NCBI RefSeq assembly: GCF_027744825.2
Contig: NC_071347.1
Coordinates: 16,286,501-16,350,500, forward strand
Source of the DNA: Synchiropus splendidus
Lineage: Eukaryota > Chordata > Actinopteri > Syngnathiformes > Callionymidae
Reading direction: 5' to 3'
Length of the DNA: 64,000 nt
The notes below the pieces were generated by a model. It did not search any database, had not been told where the DNA came from, and worked only from the letters and a program-made list of their open reading frames with translations. Shown piece by piece: positions 25,901-39,300 of this stretch. The translations under genes and the position numbers were made by a program. Position 1 is the stretch's first letter; each line of letters begins with the position of its first letter.

Positions 25901-26849
25901 CGGTAATGTTTGAAATGGATGGGTACAATATTCGTACTTAAATGGAACATCATTTTCCATTCTACTGTCCAGTTTTTTCCCTCCATTTTTTTTTCAGAAT
26001 CAGTTTCATAGCTTCCGAGTGATGAGGCAGCAAAAGCAAGGACAGGCAAAAGCATTTAAGTTAGTGAGATACAGGAATTAAAAAGCAGCAACGTCAAAGT
26101 CATTCACACAATGTTAAAAAAATACAAAATAAATGTTTAAAAAACCCCAAAACAAAACCCCCAAAAATATGTTTTAGACCCAATATAGATCCACAAAAAG
26201 GCTGCAGTGGGTGCGGATTCAACTTTTGTGAATGAATCTAGTGAACATGCAATATGTACAATAAATTCTCCAGGTTCATTTACTTATAACTGAATTATTA
26301 TTGATAACAGAATTGTGCATAATAATTGCCCAAGCTCATTCTCCTTTGCAAAACCATCTTACCTTAGAAGACAAAGTTTAGTAATTTCTACTACTAAGTA
26401 ATTCTGGTCGCAAAAAAAACAAAAAGCAAAATTCAAGACAAGCTCGGGTCTGATGAGGTCTAGCGAGTTTCTGAACACTAAAATAAACTCTCTCCGCGTG
26501 GTTCAATGGTTTGGAATTTTGACGATTGTTGCTTTTGAATAAACATCATTCATAAACATGACATTTTCAGTTTTGAGGAAGAACTTGTTGACCTCAGTAC
26601 TTTGGTGTCATGTTTTAAACCTTGATAAGATCAAGATATCACCTTTTTTTCTCTCAATTTCTTCAAGTGGTTTTCCTTCACACTCGCACCGTGTGAAACT
26701 ATTTAAAGTAGTAGTCAAGCAATCTGGTGACTAATAACTTGACTTTTCTGTGAGGACAAAACAGCTCCCGGATTAAATGTGATTCGCTTGTCATGACCAA
26801 ACATTGACGGATGTGGATCAGAGGAAGACATTTATTATCCAGTTAGAAA

Positions 26850-27260
26850 GGCAATGGACAGAGTTATGGTTAGATTTATTCAAAGAGGTGAAGAGTAGAA
26901 TGCTGTTTTGACGAAAACAAAAGCTTTGAAGGACAGTAGCCCGGAAGTCAAGTTGCGTATTTAGAAATAGAAGTATTGAAGGTATTGATGTTTTCATTGT
27001 GAGAGACCTAGGAAAGACCATATTAATAATGAGAAGTACAGCTCATGGGGAGAAGTTTGAAGACAAAGTTAGGGAGGCGAGATGTTTGGACACGTGGAGA
27101 TGAGAGCCAGGAGATATGCTGCCAAAGAAGGGTGTGCTAGGAGGTAAAAGAGGAAGAGAAAGACAACCAGAAGGTTCTTGTCGATTGCGGTGACATGGTT
27201 CGGAGGACACGTCGGTGACAGGTGTGGCGATGGCGAACAAGCAAGGACGGTTAAGGAGCT
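26850..27260 (+). mobile_element. Decayed LINE 3' end
   Basis: Broken frames still read HVEMRARRYAAKE and KRKRKTTRRFL. These resemble the reverse-transcriptase C-terminal tail seen in fish LINEs and more clearly at 42101-42600. Frameshifts and stops throughout; non-functional. Confidence 0.5.
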
Positions 27261-27266
27261 GGAATA

Positions 27267-27976
27267 CAATGGTACCTCGGTTCTCGACCACAATCCGTTC
27301 GAGAAGCGAATTGTTCAAAATCTGAATCGATTTTTCCCATTACAATGAATGGAAAAAGAAACAATGCGTTCCAAGCCTTAAAATAGTCTTTTGTAGGAGT
27401 GAATGTAGAGTGTCTGCTGCAGGTGCGCTGTTCCTCTATGTGTGTGGCCGCTGCATGTGGGAGGGGTTGCCGAGTGAGTGACGTCTCTCCAGAAGTGAAG
27501 AGGTGCCCGGTGCGTGTCCAGCTCTGAATGTGCGCTTCTGTGCAGTTTGGCTGTGACAAAGTCATAAACCAAGTCACGCTCTGTCCCAGACTCGCCTCAT
27601 CCCTGTCCCAGCTCCAGCCCACAACAGGACATCAAACCCTGGAGTGGAGGTGTGGAGAGCGAGCACCTCCCCTGTGACATTCTACCACGGTCCAGTGTGG
27701 AGACAGGAAAGGTTTTACACCTCAATATGAAGAAAAAACAGTCAGTAAATGTAGCTAACGGGACACGTCTGCATACAGAGGCTGCGTTATACACAATAAC
27801 AAAGCGTGTCGTGGGTCAGCTGATCGGTCCGCGCACGCTATGTTTTTTCCGGCTTTTTTCGGGGGCGTTCGAGTTCTGGATTTTCATTTGAAATCCGAAG
27901 CAAAAAAATCAAGAAATTTTTGTTCGAATTCCGATTGGTTCGAAGTCTGAGAAGTTCGAAAACCGAGGCACCACTG
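27267..27976 (+). mobile_element. Mariner-like MITE, full-length copy (710 bp)
   Basis: Inverted ends CAATGGTACCTCGGTTCTCG (left) and, complemented, CAGTGGTGCCTCGGTTTTCG (right), each flanked by a TA (27265-27266, 27977-27978). TA duplication fits Tc1/mariner-type insertion. No transposase is visible. The frame at 27251-27622 on the - strand is an internal shadow shared with the other copy. Confidence 0.8.
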
Positions 27977-28160
27977 TATAAGGAGAACAAATCAGATTAT
28001 CCAATCCAAAACTCCACTGCGTCTCTTCCTTAATGTGGAGTGTTAACTTTGACTGGCAGGAAGGGACACACAATGTCTGTGAAACTAAAGTAAATTTTCC
28101 ACTGGCTCACTCTTATGCAGTGAATTGAAAATCCAGTGTGGACTAAACAAAAGACCAGAT

Positions 28161-28600
28161 GGGCTCGGAGAAACTGTCGGTGTCAGGAACAAGGAAGGGG
28201 GAGAGCAAGAGACGAGGAAGGAGGGAGGGAAGCAGATCACCTTGGTGGGATCCATTAGAAACTGTGGAGTCAGTCAGAGTGGGGAGAGGTGGGGCAAGTG
28301 TGGGAGGGGCAAAAGGGTGTGTGCTCACTGGAATCACTCTTCCTTTTTTTTTCGCTGCTGGTTCTCTGTGCTTTTTTAAGGAAGAGAATACCAAAGTTGA
28401 GCAAAGTCTGCTCCACCTCCCACAGCTGCCACAGCTACCCCATCCACAGTAGCAGGTTTCATTTTTTTTTTCTCCTCCGCTCTCTCTCGCAGTCACTCTC
28501 TCACACACATTCACACCTCCCTCACTTCAGGCAGAGGACAGAAGACAGGACCAAGAGCTGACACACACCTTTCCCAATATTTACTCACCTAGCCTTCATC
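28161..28600 (+). promoter_or_regulatory. cd44 promoter / 5' UTR region (inferred)
   Basis: A purine-rich then CT-rich stretch immediately before the cd44 start codon. A weak TTTTTTAAGG box at 28372-28380 could position initiation, but no transcription start can be fixed from sequence alone. Confidence 0.35.
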
Positions 28601-28679
28601 ATGTCGCCCAACATGTGGATTCTCCTCTTGGGGTTCTCCTTTGGATATCTGGCCTCCTGCAGGTCGGAGCAACTTAAAG
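28601..28679 (+). CDS. cd44: cd44 exon 1 (signal peptide)
   Basis: Encodes [20 protein letters not shown] and then RSEQLK. The first ATG was chosen; a second ATG four codons later would also leave a hydrophobic signal. The donor is AAAG|GTGAGC, phase 1, matching the Link exon. Confidence 0.88.
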
Positions 28680-31600
28680 GTGAGCGCTTTGCCCTGCCCT
28701 TTTTTTTTTCTTGAAATATATATATTTTTTGTTTTTGTTCCGATTTCACAAGTTGTTTGATTCAATTCCTGAACGTTGGTGGGCGACCCTCGGGTTTATT
28801 TGAGGACAGAGCAGCGAGACAAAGACTGCTGCTTGTGGAATGGATGAGTGGATGCCGGCAAGAGAGCGCGTGCTACAGCAGCGCAGACAGCCTTACGTCT
28901 GGCGGTCTCAGACTCGTCATAGACACAAAGAAGCAGACTCACTATGATCCTCACACGCATCACTCACATCGTATTTGTTGCTCCCGCTGTAAAGCTGCAC
29001 TTCTGAGCAGCTATCTTTCATCTGTAAAGACTCTTTGTGTGTCAGACATTCAGTTTTATTTCCCTGTACTCACAAAGGATGGTCTCCAGTTGCTCCCGCT
29101 TCTTTCTTTCTTTCTTTATTTTTTTTCCATTTCCCTGCTCACATTCGCTGCCTGTCTAGATTGGATTTGTTGCTCGGAGCTACGTATCTCTGGAGGTAAA
29201 CTTGTAACTGAATCAAACAGGTCTGTCTGGTTCCCGTAGGTGGAGATGATGAGGTTATTTACAGGAGCTCTCTCAGGTCCAGAGTTGAAGTATAATCAAC
29301 ATTAGATGAGAAAAACACTGTTATTGAGAGAAAAAAATCCTCTGCTTTCAATAACTACCGCTGTTGTCCGTATGAAACTATTTGACGTTAAGGCAGGCTT
29401 TTAGGAGGGGAAAGGTACATTGGATTTTTTTCATAATAAAATTCAAATCGTTTTTTATTGGGAAAAAATTTTGAAACATGTTGAATTCCTAAATTTACTT
29501 ACAAAGAAATCAGGTGGGCAACAAGTTCAATTTCAGCAGTTGCGCTGAGTTAACTTGTAATACACTTGTAAATACATTTACAAAGCAAGACATGAAACAC
29601 GTTCACCTCAATTTACCTTATTTCACCTTCATATTCATCTCACAGGGGTCGATTTGTGTCCGCAAACACGGCTGCTGAAATGTTCATTACATCTGGTGCG
29701 CTTGTCTTTGAACCTGGAACCTGCTTCCCTGCCTTGCCTGAGGGGCATCATTAAGACGTGCTCACCTGTAGCAGAACAGGACTGGCATGACAACAAGTGC
29801 ACTTGAAAGCATCCCCCAAAACCACAAGGACTTTGATCAAATGCTTTAAAAATGAGTCTTGTTTAGGGAGTCAAAAAACGACGAGGAACTACATGGTTTG
29901 TCTTCAACCTGTTTCTACTTTGAAAGTTAACTAGCATTAGCCTGTTCCAGCTCCATGGGTGGAGAGGCGGGGGACACCCTGGACAGCAAACCTTATCAGA
30001 GTTAGAGGGAGCCAGAGTGGTTCCATAATACTTGGTTATTGCGGGTCATAGTTTATGATATGAATTCATAGTTAATACCATCACTATTCCACGTGTTTTA
30101 TATACAGTGTGGCATGTGGATCCAGAGGGTTCTACTGCTGTAAAATGGCCACCATCCCCTCATACTTTAACTTCCTTCTCCAACTTGACCACTGGAAAAC
30201 TCCCCAGCTTCGGTATAATGACCCCTCTAGTCAGAGTGTGTATCATGTTTCAAGGTGAGGGGTGGTCTCGGGCCCCCGTGGTCTGCTACCAGGCCCTGAC
30301 AAAGGAGGCCTGTGCGTCCACAAACTGCTTCTCCTGCCACCTGAGACTCCCCGACACGTGTTCACTTCCTTCACTCCTGCACACTTGTCTTCTCGAATCT
30401 CGCCCCTTTTTTTCCACGACTGGAATCCAGATTTACACTTAAAAATGAAATACTTCTCCTTGCGTTTTGTAATCTGACTAGCGCCCCATTTCCTCTTAAA
30501 GCCTGACTTGTGAGTGAAAGCTCCTCTAAGGCGTCCAGTGTCTCTCTCCATGTACACTACAGTCTTTGTGTTTCCTGATGGAAATGAGGAGTTCTCAAAC
30601 GTGCAATGTCACCGCCGACCATGAGGGAAAGTACAGTCAGATTTTATTCTTCAACAGGAAGTTGTACAAGATTTCTAGCATGACATTCTCGTTCCTCGGA
30701 AGGCTGTGAAGATAAATATTGTGAAATGGCCGTCCAAAAATATACACAAATGTGAAGTTAAATTGTATCCTAAAAGTTTGCAACCAGTCTACAATGGCTA
30801 AAAAGAAATAAATAAATCTGTCTCCGGTCACGAGTTATGGTCGATTCTGAAGGGCATGTGATACATTTCTCGAATAGTTTTGCAATAATTACCCAAAATT
30901 ATGTTTTAACACACTGGTGTCTGTCACAAACAACTTCATTTTCCGTATTTAAAATCCTAATCTGATACTCGATGACCTTGAGTGAATTTTAACGTCAAAT
31001 CTTGTCATCAGAAATGTTACTCTAAAAGTCAGTTTGGAGATAGATTTTTCTTTTTCCTCCAGAGTCTGACACAACAAAAACACAATTTTCCTATATTTAA
31101 ATTTTCAACGGTAGGAAGTGAACTCACTTCCTCCCAAATCTAAACTTGTAACCATCGGCCTCCTAACCAGCACTGAATCACTGTTCATCTGGCTGTTTAC
31201 AATGTTCCAAAAGATCGTAAAGATCATTCAGAATTTGTTGAGAGTAGAGCCAATGTTTGCGACCAATGTCGCACACCATGTGGAAAACTACTCCTGCTGT
31301 AGGTGTGAAAGCATAGAAGGTGAAGAGGACAGATGGGAGGTGGGGTCGGGTAGAATAGGAGTCCTTCCATTCACCTTCAGGAAATGTTGCACACACACAC
31401 ACACACACACTAAACAAATGTGATCCAGATCTCACATTTCAGCGGTGCCAATGGGATGATGAACCTTTGTTGCCACCAGCCAGGGTCAAAACCTGCCCAC
31501 ACAGCAGCTCCACTCTGTTGCAAAAATGCCAGGAAACACTGACTTCCATGGAAGGAGAACCCTCATGATCAAAATTGGTCATGAGATTTTAATCGCTGGT

Positions 31601-33218
31601 TCAAGTCCAGATGTTTGTTCATACGGATCATGGAGCAGGAAAAACAAACCCTGTCAGAAGAACCCTTTTCTCTAGCTGGCTTCAATACTTCACAAGAATA
31701 TTGCTGTTTCACATTAGACTGACCGTGCAGTAGTCAAGACCACCTAACTCAAGACTGAGACCAGAGCATGCAGAGACCAGGTCCAGAAGTCCAGAGGTGT
31801 GAGACCAAAGACCGGGACCAAACTCCTGAAGAAACTGTGTTGAACCCAAGTGACACCATTGGAACCAACCATTAGTTCGTCCCATGTTCAGTATAGTGGT
31901 CTCAGTCTCACCCCCTCAGTGGTCTTTGGTCTCCACTTTGGGCTTTGGTGGTTTCGACTACAAGACCTTGATATAATATTTGTCGTTGCAGTAGGTCAGA
32001 TGCTCAGGGTATGTCACCAAGGAAAGGGGTCAGCAGACTACTTGAGCATCTGGAATGACCTGGTTATCCCTTTGATTTTTTTTTCCTCAGTGATGGAAAG
32101 GTCATAGTCCACGATGACTAAGCAAGTTGTTAAACATTACAGCAAATAGCAAACTTTTCACACAAGGATGACCACTACTAGAGCCAGACCTTAACCCACT
32201 TTTTTTTGGATGTGCTGGGGTTTGAAGCAGCACAAGATGTTGGTGGCCCCATGCAGTGTTGGGTGTGTGACCGTTTCCTTTTGACGTTTTCCTATAGCTG
32301 AACTACTTCCTGTTTACATTGCTCTAAAACAAAGGGTGGAAAGGAATCCACCCCTTGTCGTCCTCTACCAACCAAAATACAACGGATGAATCCTTGACAT
32401 TTCTCATGGCCCCTCACTTGCAAACAAGACTCCAAGACCTTTAAACAAAATGCAAGAGATTGAACCGGAATCTTTTATTAAAACCATTAACACCTTACGA
32501 TTTAAATCCAAATTCAACCAGATTCCAACTGTTCATCCAACTTTGGACGATACCTCCGAGGCATCTGTACTTTTGAGTACAAAACCTTGCCAACTTTTTG
32601 AAACTTTGTGACTTAAACTGGCCAAATAGGTTTTGAAATGTAAAGGCATTCGTGACATTCGTGACATCACAACTTTTTACTGATCACACCTAAACTCAAT
32701 AAATAGAGATGAGAAAATACTGTCACGAAGACACGATCAACATATTTCGTTCCCTTTGCTGATGCCGTTATTTTATTTAACATAACTTTAAAAACGTTGG
32801 TCGTGGATGAACAGTTTCCTGGTCAGTTTGTAGTCCATTCAGGTGTATCAGCCTTCGGTGGAGGAGGGTGATTGATGACGGAGTTTCTTCTTAAAAAGCA
32901 GCTGGAGGTTTTGGCTGAACATCTTATTGGAACCCTCAGGTTCTGTCCACACAGCTTTAGCAGTCTCCCTGGTTTCAACTGGATGACAATGGAGGCTTTC
33001 GGCGAGCCGCTGCCTTGACACGGCAGCCCAGTGGACTGTATAAATACAGCCATGGGTGTCTTCGCTGCATACTAATGATTCCATTTGTGGCACGGCACTT
33101 TTTCAGATGGTTTTCACTTTGATCTTATTGGGTGCTTTCCCGAGTTCGCAGCGGTTATGTTTTCAGCCACCAATTTCGGGGTTACGTTGGGCCATATGGC
33201 AGAATGTGAGGTCCTCTC

Positions 33219-33302
<84 letters not shown>

Positions 33303-36300
33303 AGGGCCACAGAACTGAAACTGCCATAAAAAAAGCAGCTATTGACTCATGGTTGTGTTGCTCAACCGCCCCTTCAGGCAGAGCTTCCTGCTGCTCTCTG
33401 TTTACTCATAACGACTTTATCACTTTTTCAGCACACGTGCACTTCCCTTTCGATCCAATCTGCACTGAAACCCCCTGATAAAACCAACCGCAAATTAAGA
33501 AATGGTACTTTTTTGAATGTCCGTTGTTGACCCCCTATATGAACCATAATACTTAATGGTACAACTTTCTAAAAGCTCCTAAAAAGTGATCATACTGAAA
33601 AACACTTTTTTTGACAATTTCCTTATTGAATTAATACGATTCTTTTTGGTTTATTTTATTGTTTTGGGGGAAAAACGTCTACCCTACTCTGTACTTGTCT
33701 CCCTCTTACTGACACTTTGATTAAAAAACGGGGCCCCTGTCACCCCAAACACGTGTTTGCCAGGGTCACATTATCAGTACATGTGTTTCGCACTTAAGGA
33801 AGTTTAGAGATGTTACAAAGGAAGTCTGTCATGTACGTGTTGCACATCCTTCTGCTTTATGTAACTGGGAGGTGAAAATGTCAGATTAGATCCATTTTAT
33901 TATTCCCACAGTGGGGGATTTTCACCTCCTAACATCTCTGGCTTGGATGGCCCCAGGGCCTCCTCAGTGTTGTGTGTTCACCAAAACAACATGTGGCCCT
34001 TGATGTATACGTGCTTCTCCTCTTGTGTTTTCAGCTTTTTCTCAGCACTTTCTTTCAGTTACAGAACACTTTAAAGAAATATAGTTATTGTGTTTAAACC
34101 CTTTAAAACAAATATTTTTTTCCTTTCTACCTTACGTCTTCTCCCTCCAACTGTCTAGTCCCGGGAGCCCTGTAGTGGGTGCTGGTTATTGTTTTTTTGT
34201 TTTGGAGTTTGTAGTTGTCATAAACTTTTGACTCTGGGCTGCTCCCCCTGGTGGATATATTGGTGAACAGCAACATAAAGAACACAGGTAATAATGTGAC
34301 GTCAAGTTTGTGCGTAAGCAGCCCATTCAGTGCCATGCTGTTTTGATCCACTTTGCCAACATCCAGCATTTATTTCCTGTCCTTTCCTTTTCTTCAGCTC
34401 TGCCCTGCCATTGTAACGTCTTGCTCTTTGCAGTACTGAATCCTTCTTGTCTTCTCCTGCTCCACCTTTTCCTCACCTCCACCTACAGATGCTTCTGCAT
34501 TCAGTAGAAACCTCATTGTTCAGCGCTCCACACGGTTCATGTGAGAAACCCATGATGATGTTGAAATGATCACACCTAGTTTTGACCCTTAATTGATCAA
34601 TGCCATAAAGAGAAACAACATCACTTACTGAAGACACATGGAGCACCAATGACACACCAACTGAGGATGTGAAGTGAGGCAGAGCTACACATGGACAGCC
34701 ACGACAGTATCTGGACGTCATCCCACCAACAGATGCTTATTGATCCAACTAGCTCTTAAAATAAACATAACCGACGTTTCATTTTTAATTCATTCTCACT
34801 TGAATTCTAATATTCCTTTGATGTATAAAGACGGTTGAAACTAAAAGAACCTGTTTTTGGGGTTGTTTGCTAATCCAGCGTTGTTGCCTAGTGACTTTAT
34901 GTTGGCTATTTTCCACAGCTCCGTTGCCATGGCAGCACCAAAAAAACAAAGCAGCGAGCTGATATGAGTTTCCTGAGTAAATAGTGCGTTTGAACCTGAC
35001 ACCTGCGGTGCTATGTTTTTCCATTACTCTTATCAGCACCGATCGTTGTCGGTGAGCGCTACTTAATATTTTCAAGTTTCCGTTTGGTAGTGTTCAAAAA
35101 GACCAAATAAAGAGCTTTATTTCATCAGTCATACAGAATCCCCTGAGGTAACTTTCACCACAGTTTAAACATGCAAATGTTCAACTGCTTAAACCAGGAA
35201 CCCCTTCAGGCTTGTTCACTCTGGACGTGCGTCTTCTTTTTTACATTTATGGCTCTTATTTTGGATATTTAATCTATATCTTTGGATATTTAATAACTTT
35301 TTTTTTTGGTCTGTAATGTTTTCTGGTGTCGTCCCTTGAACTCATATGACCTTCAATGCACAGCTTTGTTTGCTTGTAAAAGGTGACTAGAGTTTTAGTG
35401 ACAAATCACTTTCTTTAAATAGTAGGCTGCACCTTTTGAAATCCTATTTTCTTTACAGCAGGCATATCAAACACAAGGCTGGGGGCCAAGAGTAGAGTGT
35501 AGTTTTTTTCATTCTATTATTTCCTTTAGCAGAATTGTAATTGTCTAAAACAGATTTATATGGATTCTTTTTTTGTTTTTGTGGAATTGTTCATTTTGAG
35601 ACTGGACACAGACAATTCCATTTCAGTGGTGTACTGAATAAACAGTGATGGACTGGTGACGCTTCATGAAACAGCGTCCTCATTTTCAGTGGTCAGCAGA
35701 TGGCTCTGTTGGTTTAAAAATAATGTGAGGTTTCATTGCTGTGGTTGTTAAAAACTGAACATTTTAGAGCACAGTGCCATCTAGTGGTCTCTGAAAATTT
35801 GGACACTGTTTCATGAAGCCCATCACTAGCTTGTATGTTCATTCTGCCATCTCTTCTGTATGAGGAACCCCCCCAAAAATGCAACAGAAAAACAGATTCA
35901 GTTGAAAAGCCCACTGAAACAACTTCATCTTCAGCATTCTCACTTTGTAAATGATCCATCCAGTGAATAGTGGGGTAAAAAATAGGTAGATGAGGTATCA
36001 TGAAACAGTATTGCAGGGTTGATGAAACAGTGTCCAAATTTTCAGAGGCAACTAGATGGCGCTTCTGTTTTAGAAATGATGTGCGTTTAAATAAGTACTT
36101 CAAGAGGAAACATTTCACAGCAGAGAGTGCCATCTGGTGGCCTCTGGAACTCAGGACACTGTTTCATGAAACCTCATCTACCCCTCAGTCCAGTGTCATG
36201 AAGCATCTAGCTATGACCAGCAGTTCACAGGCAGCGCCATCTACTGAGCACTGAAACTGATCACACCGTTTTATGAGGCCTCACCCCATTGCCAGGCCTG

Positions 36301-39300
36301 GGTTCAACTCCTGGGTGACACAGCAGAATTACTAAAGCTATAAAATGAACACACTTTAGCTTCAGACTTCAGGAGTACTAACCAAGCATTTTTTTCTGTG
36401 GTGATTTTGAACTACATGTACAGCCTTCTGTCTGACTTCTGCTTGAAAGTGAACATTGCATGAATTTTGTAGACATCTTGTAGACAGATTAAAAGTTGCT
36501 TATATGTATCGCTACTGATATTCAGGTCAGTTTCTCAAGGATGAGGAGCGTTGCTCATTGTTTATAAGCTCAAGTACAAATTTAAACACCTACATCAGAT
36601 ATTTACGAACTTCTCTAAGTCTGAGAAAACTTGGAGTGAGACGAGTTTTAAAAAAGTGGGGCAGCTCCGATTGTTCAGAACTCCTTCGAAACAAGTCCGT
36701 CCTCTCAGTGGATGTTTGCTTCAGCCGTGAATGTGGGCCATGTAGTTCATGTGGATGTCATGATGTTTCAGTTTTCCTTGCTCATAAAAGTTGATGGTCT
36801 TGAACGGAGCCCGAGGACACATCATATTTGTGCAAATCATGTTTAATGGTTCTAAAATAAGTCATGTGATGGGACACAGGCGGGTCGGAATAACGCGGCA
36901 CATCGAAATGCGATATACAGTTGTAGTTAGAAGTGTAGCACGGGCAGCGACCACCTCCGCCCAAAGTTTGCCGCTGGTTGGTAACTGAACGCAGTTCTGT
37001 GTGTAAAACTACGTCAGAGAAAATATGGTCAGGGCCGAGTTCTGCGAAATCCTGAGAATCTTTTTGCTTCACTTTACTCTGCAGTGAATTCCCGCAGCTG
37101 CAGCTTTGCCGGCGTATTCTTGGCGGAGGGAAGAAGCCGTCACACTCTCACCCAAGCGATGGCCCAAGCGTTATGTGAGCAGCTCGGCACCACGCTTGCT
37201 ACTGAGGCACAAGTCTACGCGGCCCATAATAAGAGCATGGAGACCTGCAGGTCAGACCAGACTCCTTTGTCGGTTTACCTCTCAATAGGACGCATTTTGA
37301 AAGTTGCCTTTCTCCACTAAGGAACGGCTGGATCAGCAACGGGAGCATCGCCATCCTCAGACAAATAGAGCACGAGAACTGTGCGATGAACAAGACGGGG
37401 GTCATAATTCATCAACGGCATAATCCAGATGAACTGTGTGATGCCCTGTGTTACGATGACGCAGGTGAGTCCTGCAGTTTCCGTGTGGATGGATCTTGTG
37501 TTCTGTCAGTGCTAAAAGTTCATGTTCTTAACTCCAGCTGGACCAGAGAAGAACTGCACGCAGGTTATCCTCGCTCAAGACGACAGTGCAGGTCAGCCAA
37601 AACATTTCGTCCCCTTGATTTTTACCCAGCTCATACTATTAGTGTATAAATATGTGTATTACAGCTGCCAGACGTGATGCTTTTTCTGACGTTTTTTTGT
37701 CGGCATTTGGGAATGACTTTCTCGCTCAGTTTCAGCAGGGTTGTGCAAGTGAAGTCCGGAACGCTACTGCCACCTGCTGGCACATTGAGCTCATTTGAAT
37801 TTGACTATAATGCTGTTTTAAAGGATTAAAACAGAAATTATATGGATGGATACGTTTGACTTTATTTATGAATTTATTTGTATTAAAACGTCATTGTTGC
37901 CATGGTTAATAGTTCTAAAGTCAAACTTATTCAGGATGGATCATATATGTCTGCACTGCAACATGTGACGCTCTTATTACACTTTGATTTCATATTCCAG
38001 AGTGCAAAAAATGCATCCATCCGTGGCGCTTTGTTTTATTCTTTCTATGAAGAACCAATGGGCTCAGAGATAGATTTGCAACTCAGACAGTCAACATTCA
38101 GATCTTTCTTTTTTAAGCCTAAAAAGACAGCAAAGATCATTACAAAAGTCAATTCCATTCATTGTTCACTGCTTAGCCAAAGCTTGAGCAAAGAGGCCCA
38201 GGCTTCCCTTGTCTTCCTAGCTATGCCCCAGGGCCTCCTAAGTTTGAGAGCCCACCGTCGGAAGAGCAGCACTTCTACTCCGTGTTCCCCCAGATGACCT
38301 TCCCAACAGCCATACACTGAGGAGGTTATGTTTTTGACAGCGTTTGTTTGTCTGTGCTCAAAATGCCTTGACAAGTTATGGACAGTTATGAGTTCATTTT
38401 CGGCATTTGCATCCAGGAGGGTTATTTTTTTGAGGATCATTTGTAGGGGTGGGACTTCGATTAAAAAAATTCTCTTTTCAAATAGATAATTTGTGAAAAA
38501 TTAATCTCAATTAATCGCAGTTTAATGGTATAAGAATATTTGCCACAAAAAGCCACATTTTTCAATTTGAATTTGGTATATTACTGAATCAAATGATGGA
38601 CCCACCCAAACGTTTAAACAACAAAATATTGGGTTTTTTTTTTGCATCAGTTTGACAATAGAACGATAAATCACGATGGTGGCTATATTCAAGTTTTCAT
38701 ATCGCCATATTTAAACAAAAGCTCTTTTAATGTCTTGAAAGTATTTGCATAAGAATTTCAATTGTATAAGAATTTTAAGTACATTCAGAGCAGTGGAAAC
38801 ACTGGCCATTGTGTAGCGAAAAACATCCCTGAACAAAAGAAAACAGATGCTTTTGTTTGCTTTTGTTCAGGGATTCCTCCATGTTTGTTGTTGTTGTTCT
38901 CATCCTAGCGGCCACGTGTCTTGTGCATCAGTGGGATCAGTGGAGCAGGAACTCCTGCACTTACAAAGGTTCCCTGTTGTCGGTTGGAGAGCATTGGACC
39001 GAAGCTGCTTGGCAGAGATTTGCGCTCTGGGTGCTTTCTTACTTTTGGATATCTAGTCTTGTTCTGGTTCAGTATAGTATAGGTATATGTTCACAGACCT
39101 GATATCAACCCATGAAGAAACAAGACAGCAAGTGCTGAAGAGGATGGTTACACGGACTGTATTCATTTTGTATAACAGAAAACAACATGTTTCTGTCTCC
39201 CCTTCAGATTTAGAGCTCTATCAGAACAACCAAACAGATGCCACTGAAGACCCCACTCTCATCCCCGGAGAGGACTCGGCCACCCCTTCAGTCACCCCCT

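Larger units (their letters stand above)
19241..28160. other. pdhx-cd44 intergenic region
   Basis: About 9 kb without a supported gene. It holds (GT)n at 19281, poly-T at 19599, mixed TA/TATC tracts at 21325, (TA)n(TG)n at 21669, a palindromic repeat at 21767, MITE copies at 23701 and 27267, a decayed LINE end at 26850 and an unidentified repeat at 25480. Open frames here are short and lack splice or start context. Confidence 0.6.
28680..37084 (+). other. cd44 intron 1
   Basis: An 8.4 kb intron with no supported gene inside. It holds (CA)n at 31390, a palindromic GAGACC repeat at 31720, (TG)n at 33221, a repeat fragment at 34201 and three palindromic-repeat copies at 35656-36285. Open frames up to 160 codons (28757-29239) lack any recognised domain. 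Confidence 0.7.
37592..39207 (+). other. cd44 intron 4
   Basis: A 1.6 kb intron. It contains an unidentified repeat at 38446-38780 and an open frame with two hydrophobic stretches at about 38871-39079. No CD44 variable exon was recognised. Confidence 0.6.

Noticed and set aside
28143..28514. A 123-codon - strand frame and overlapping + strand frames just upstream of cd44
   Set aside because: Low-complexity purine/pyrimidine-rich promoter or 5' UTR sequence with no recognised domain.
28757..29239. A 160-codon frame in cd44 intron 1
   Set aside because: No domain or family resemblance, and it crosses simple TTTC tracts; treated as chance.
36295..36330. GGTTCAACTCC resembling a tRNA B-box, hinting at a tRNA gene or SINE
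   Set aside because: No matching A-box or cloverleaf could be found around it.
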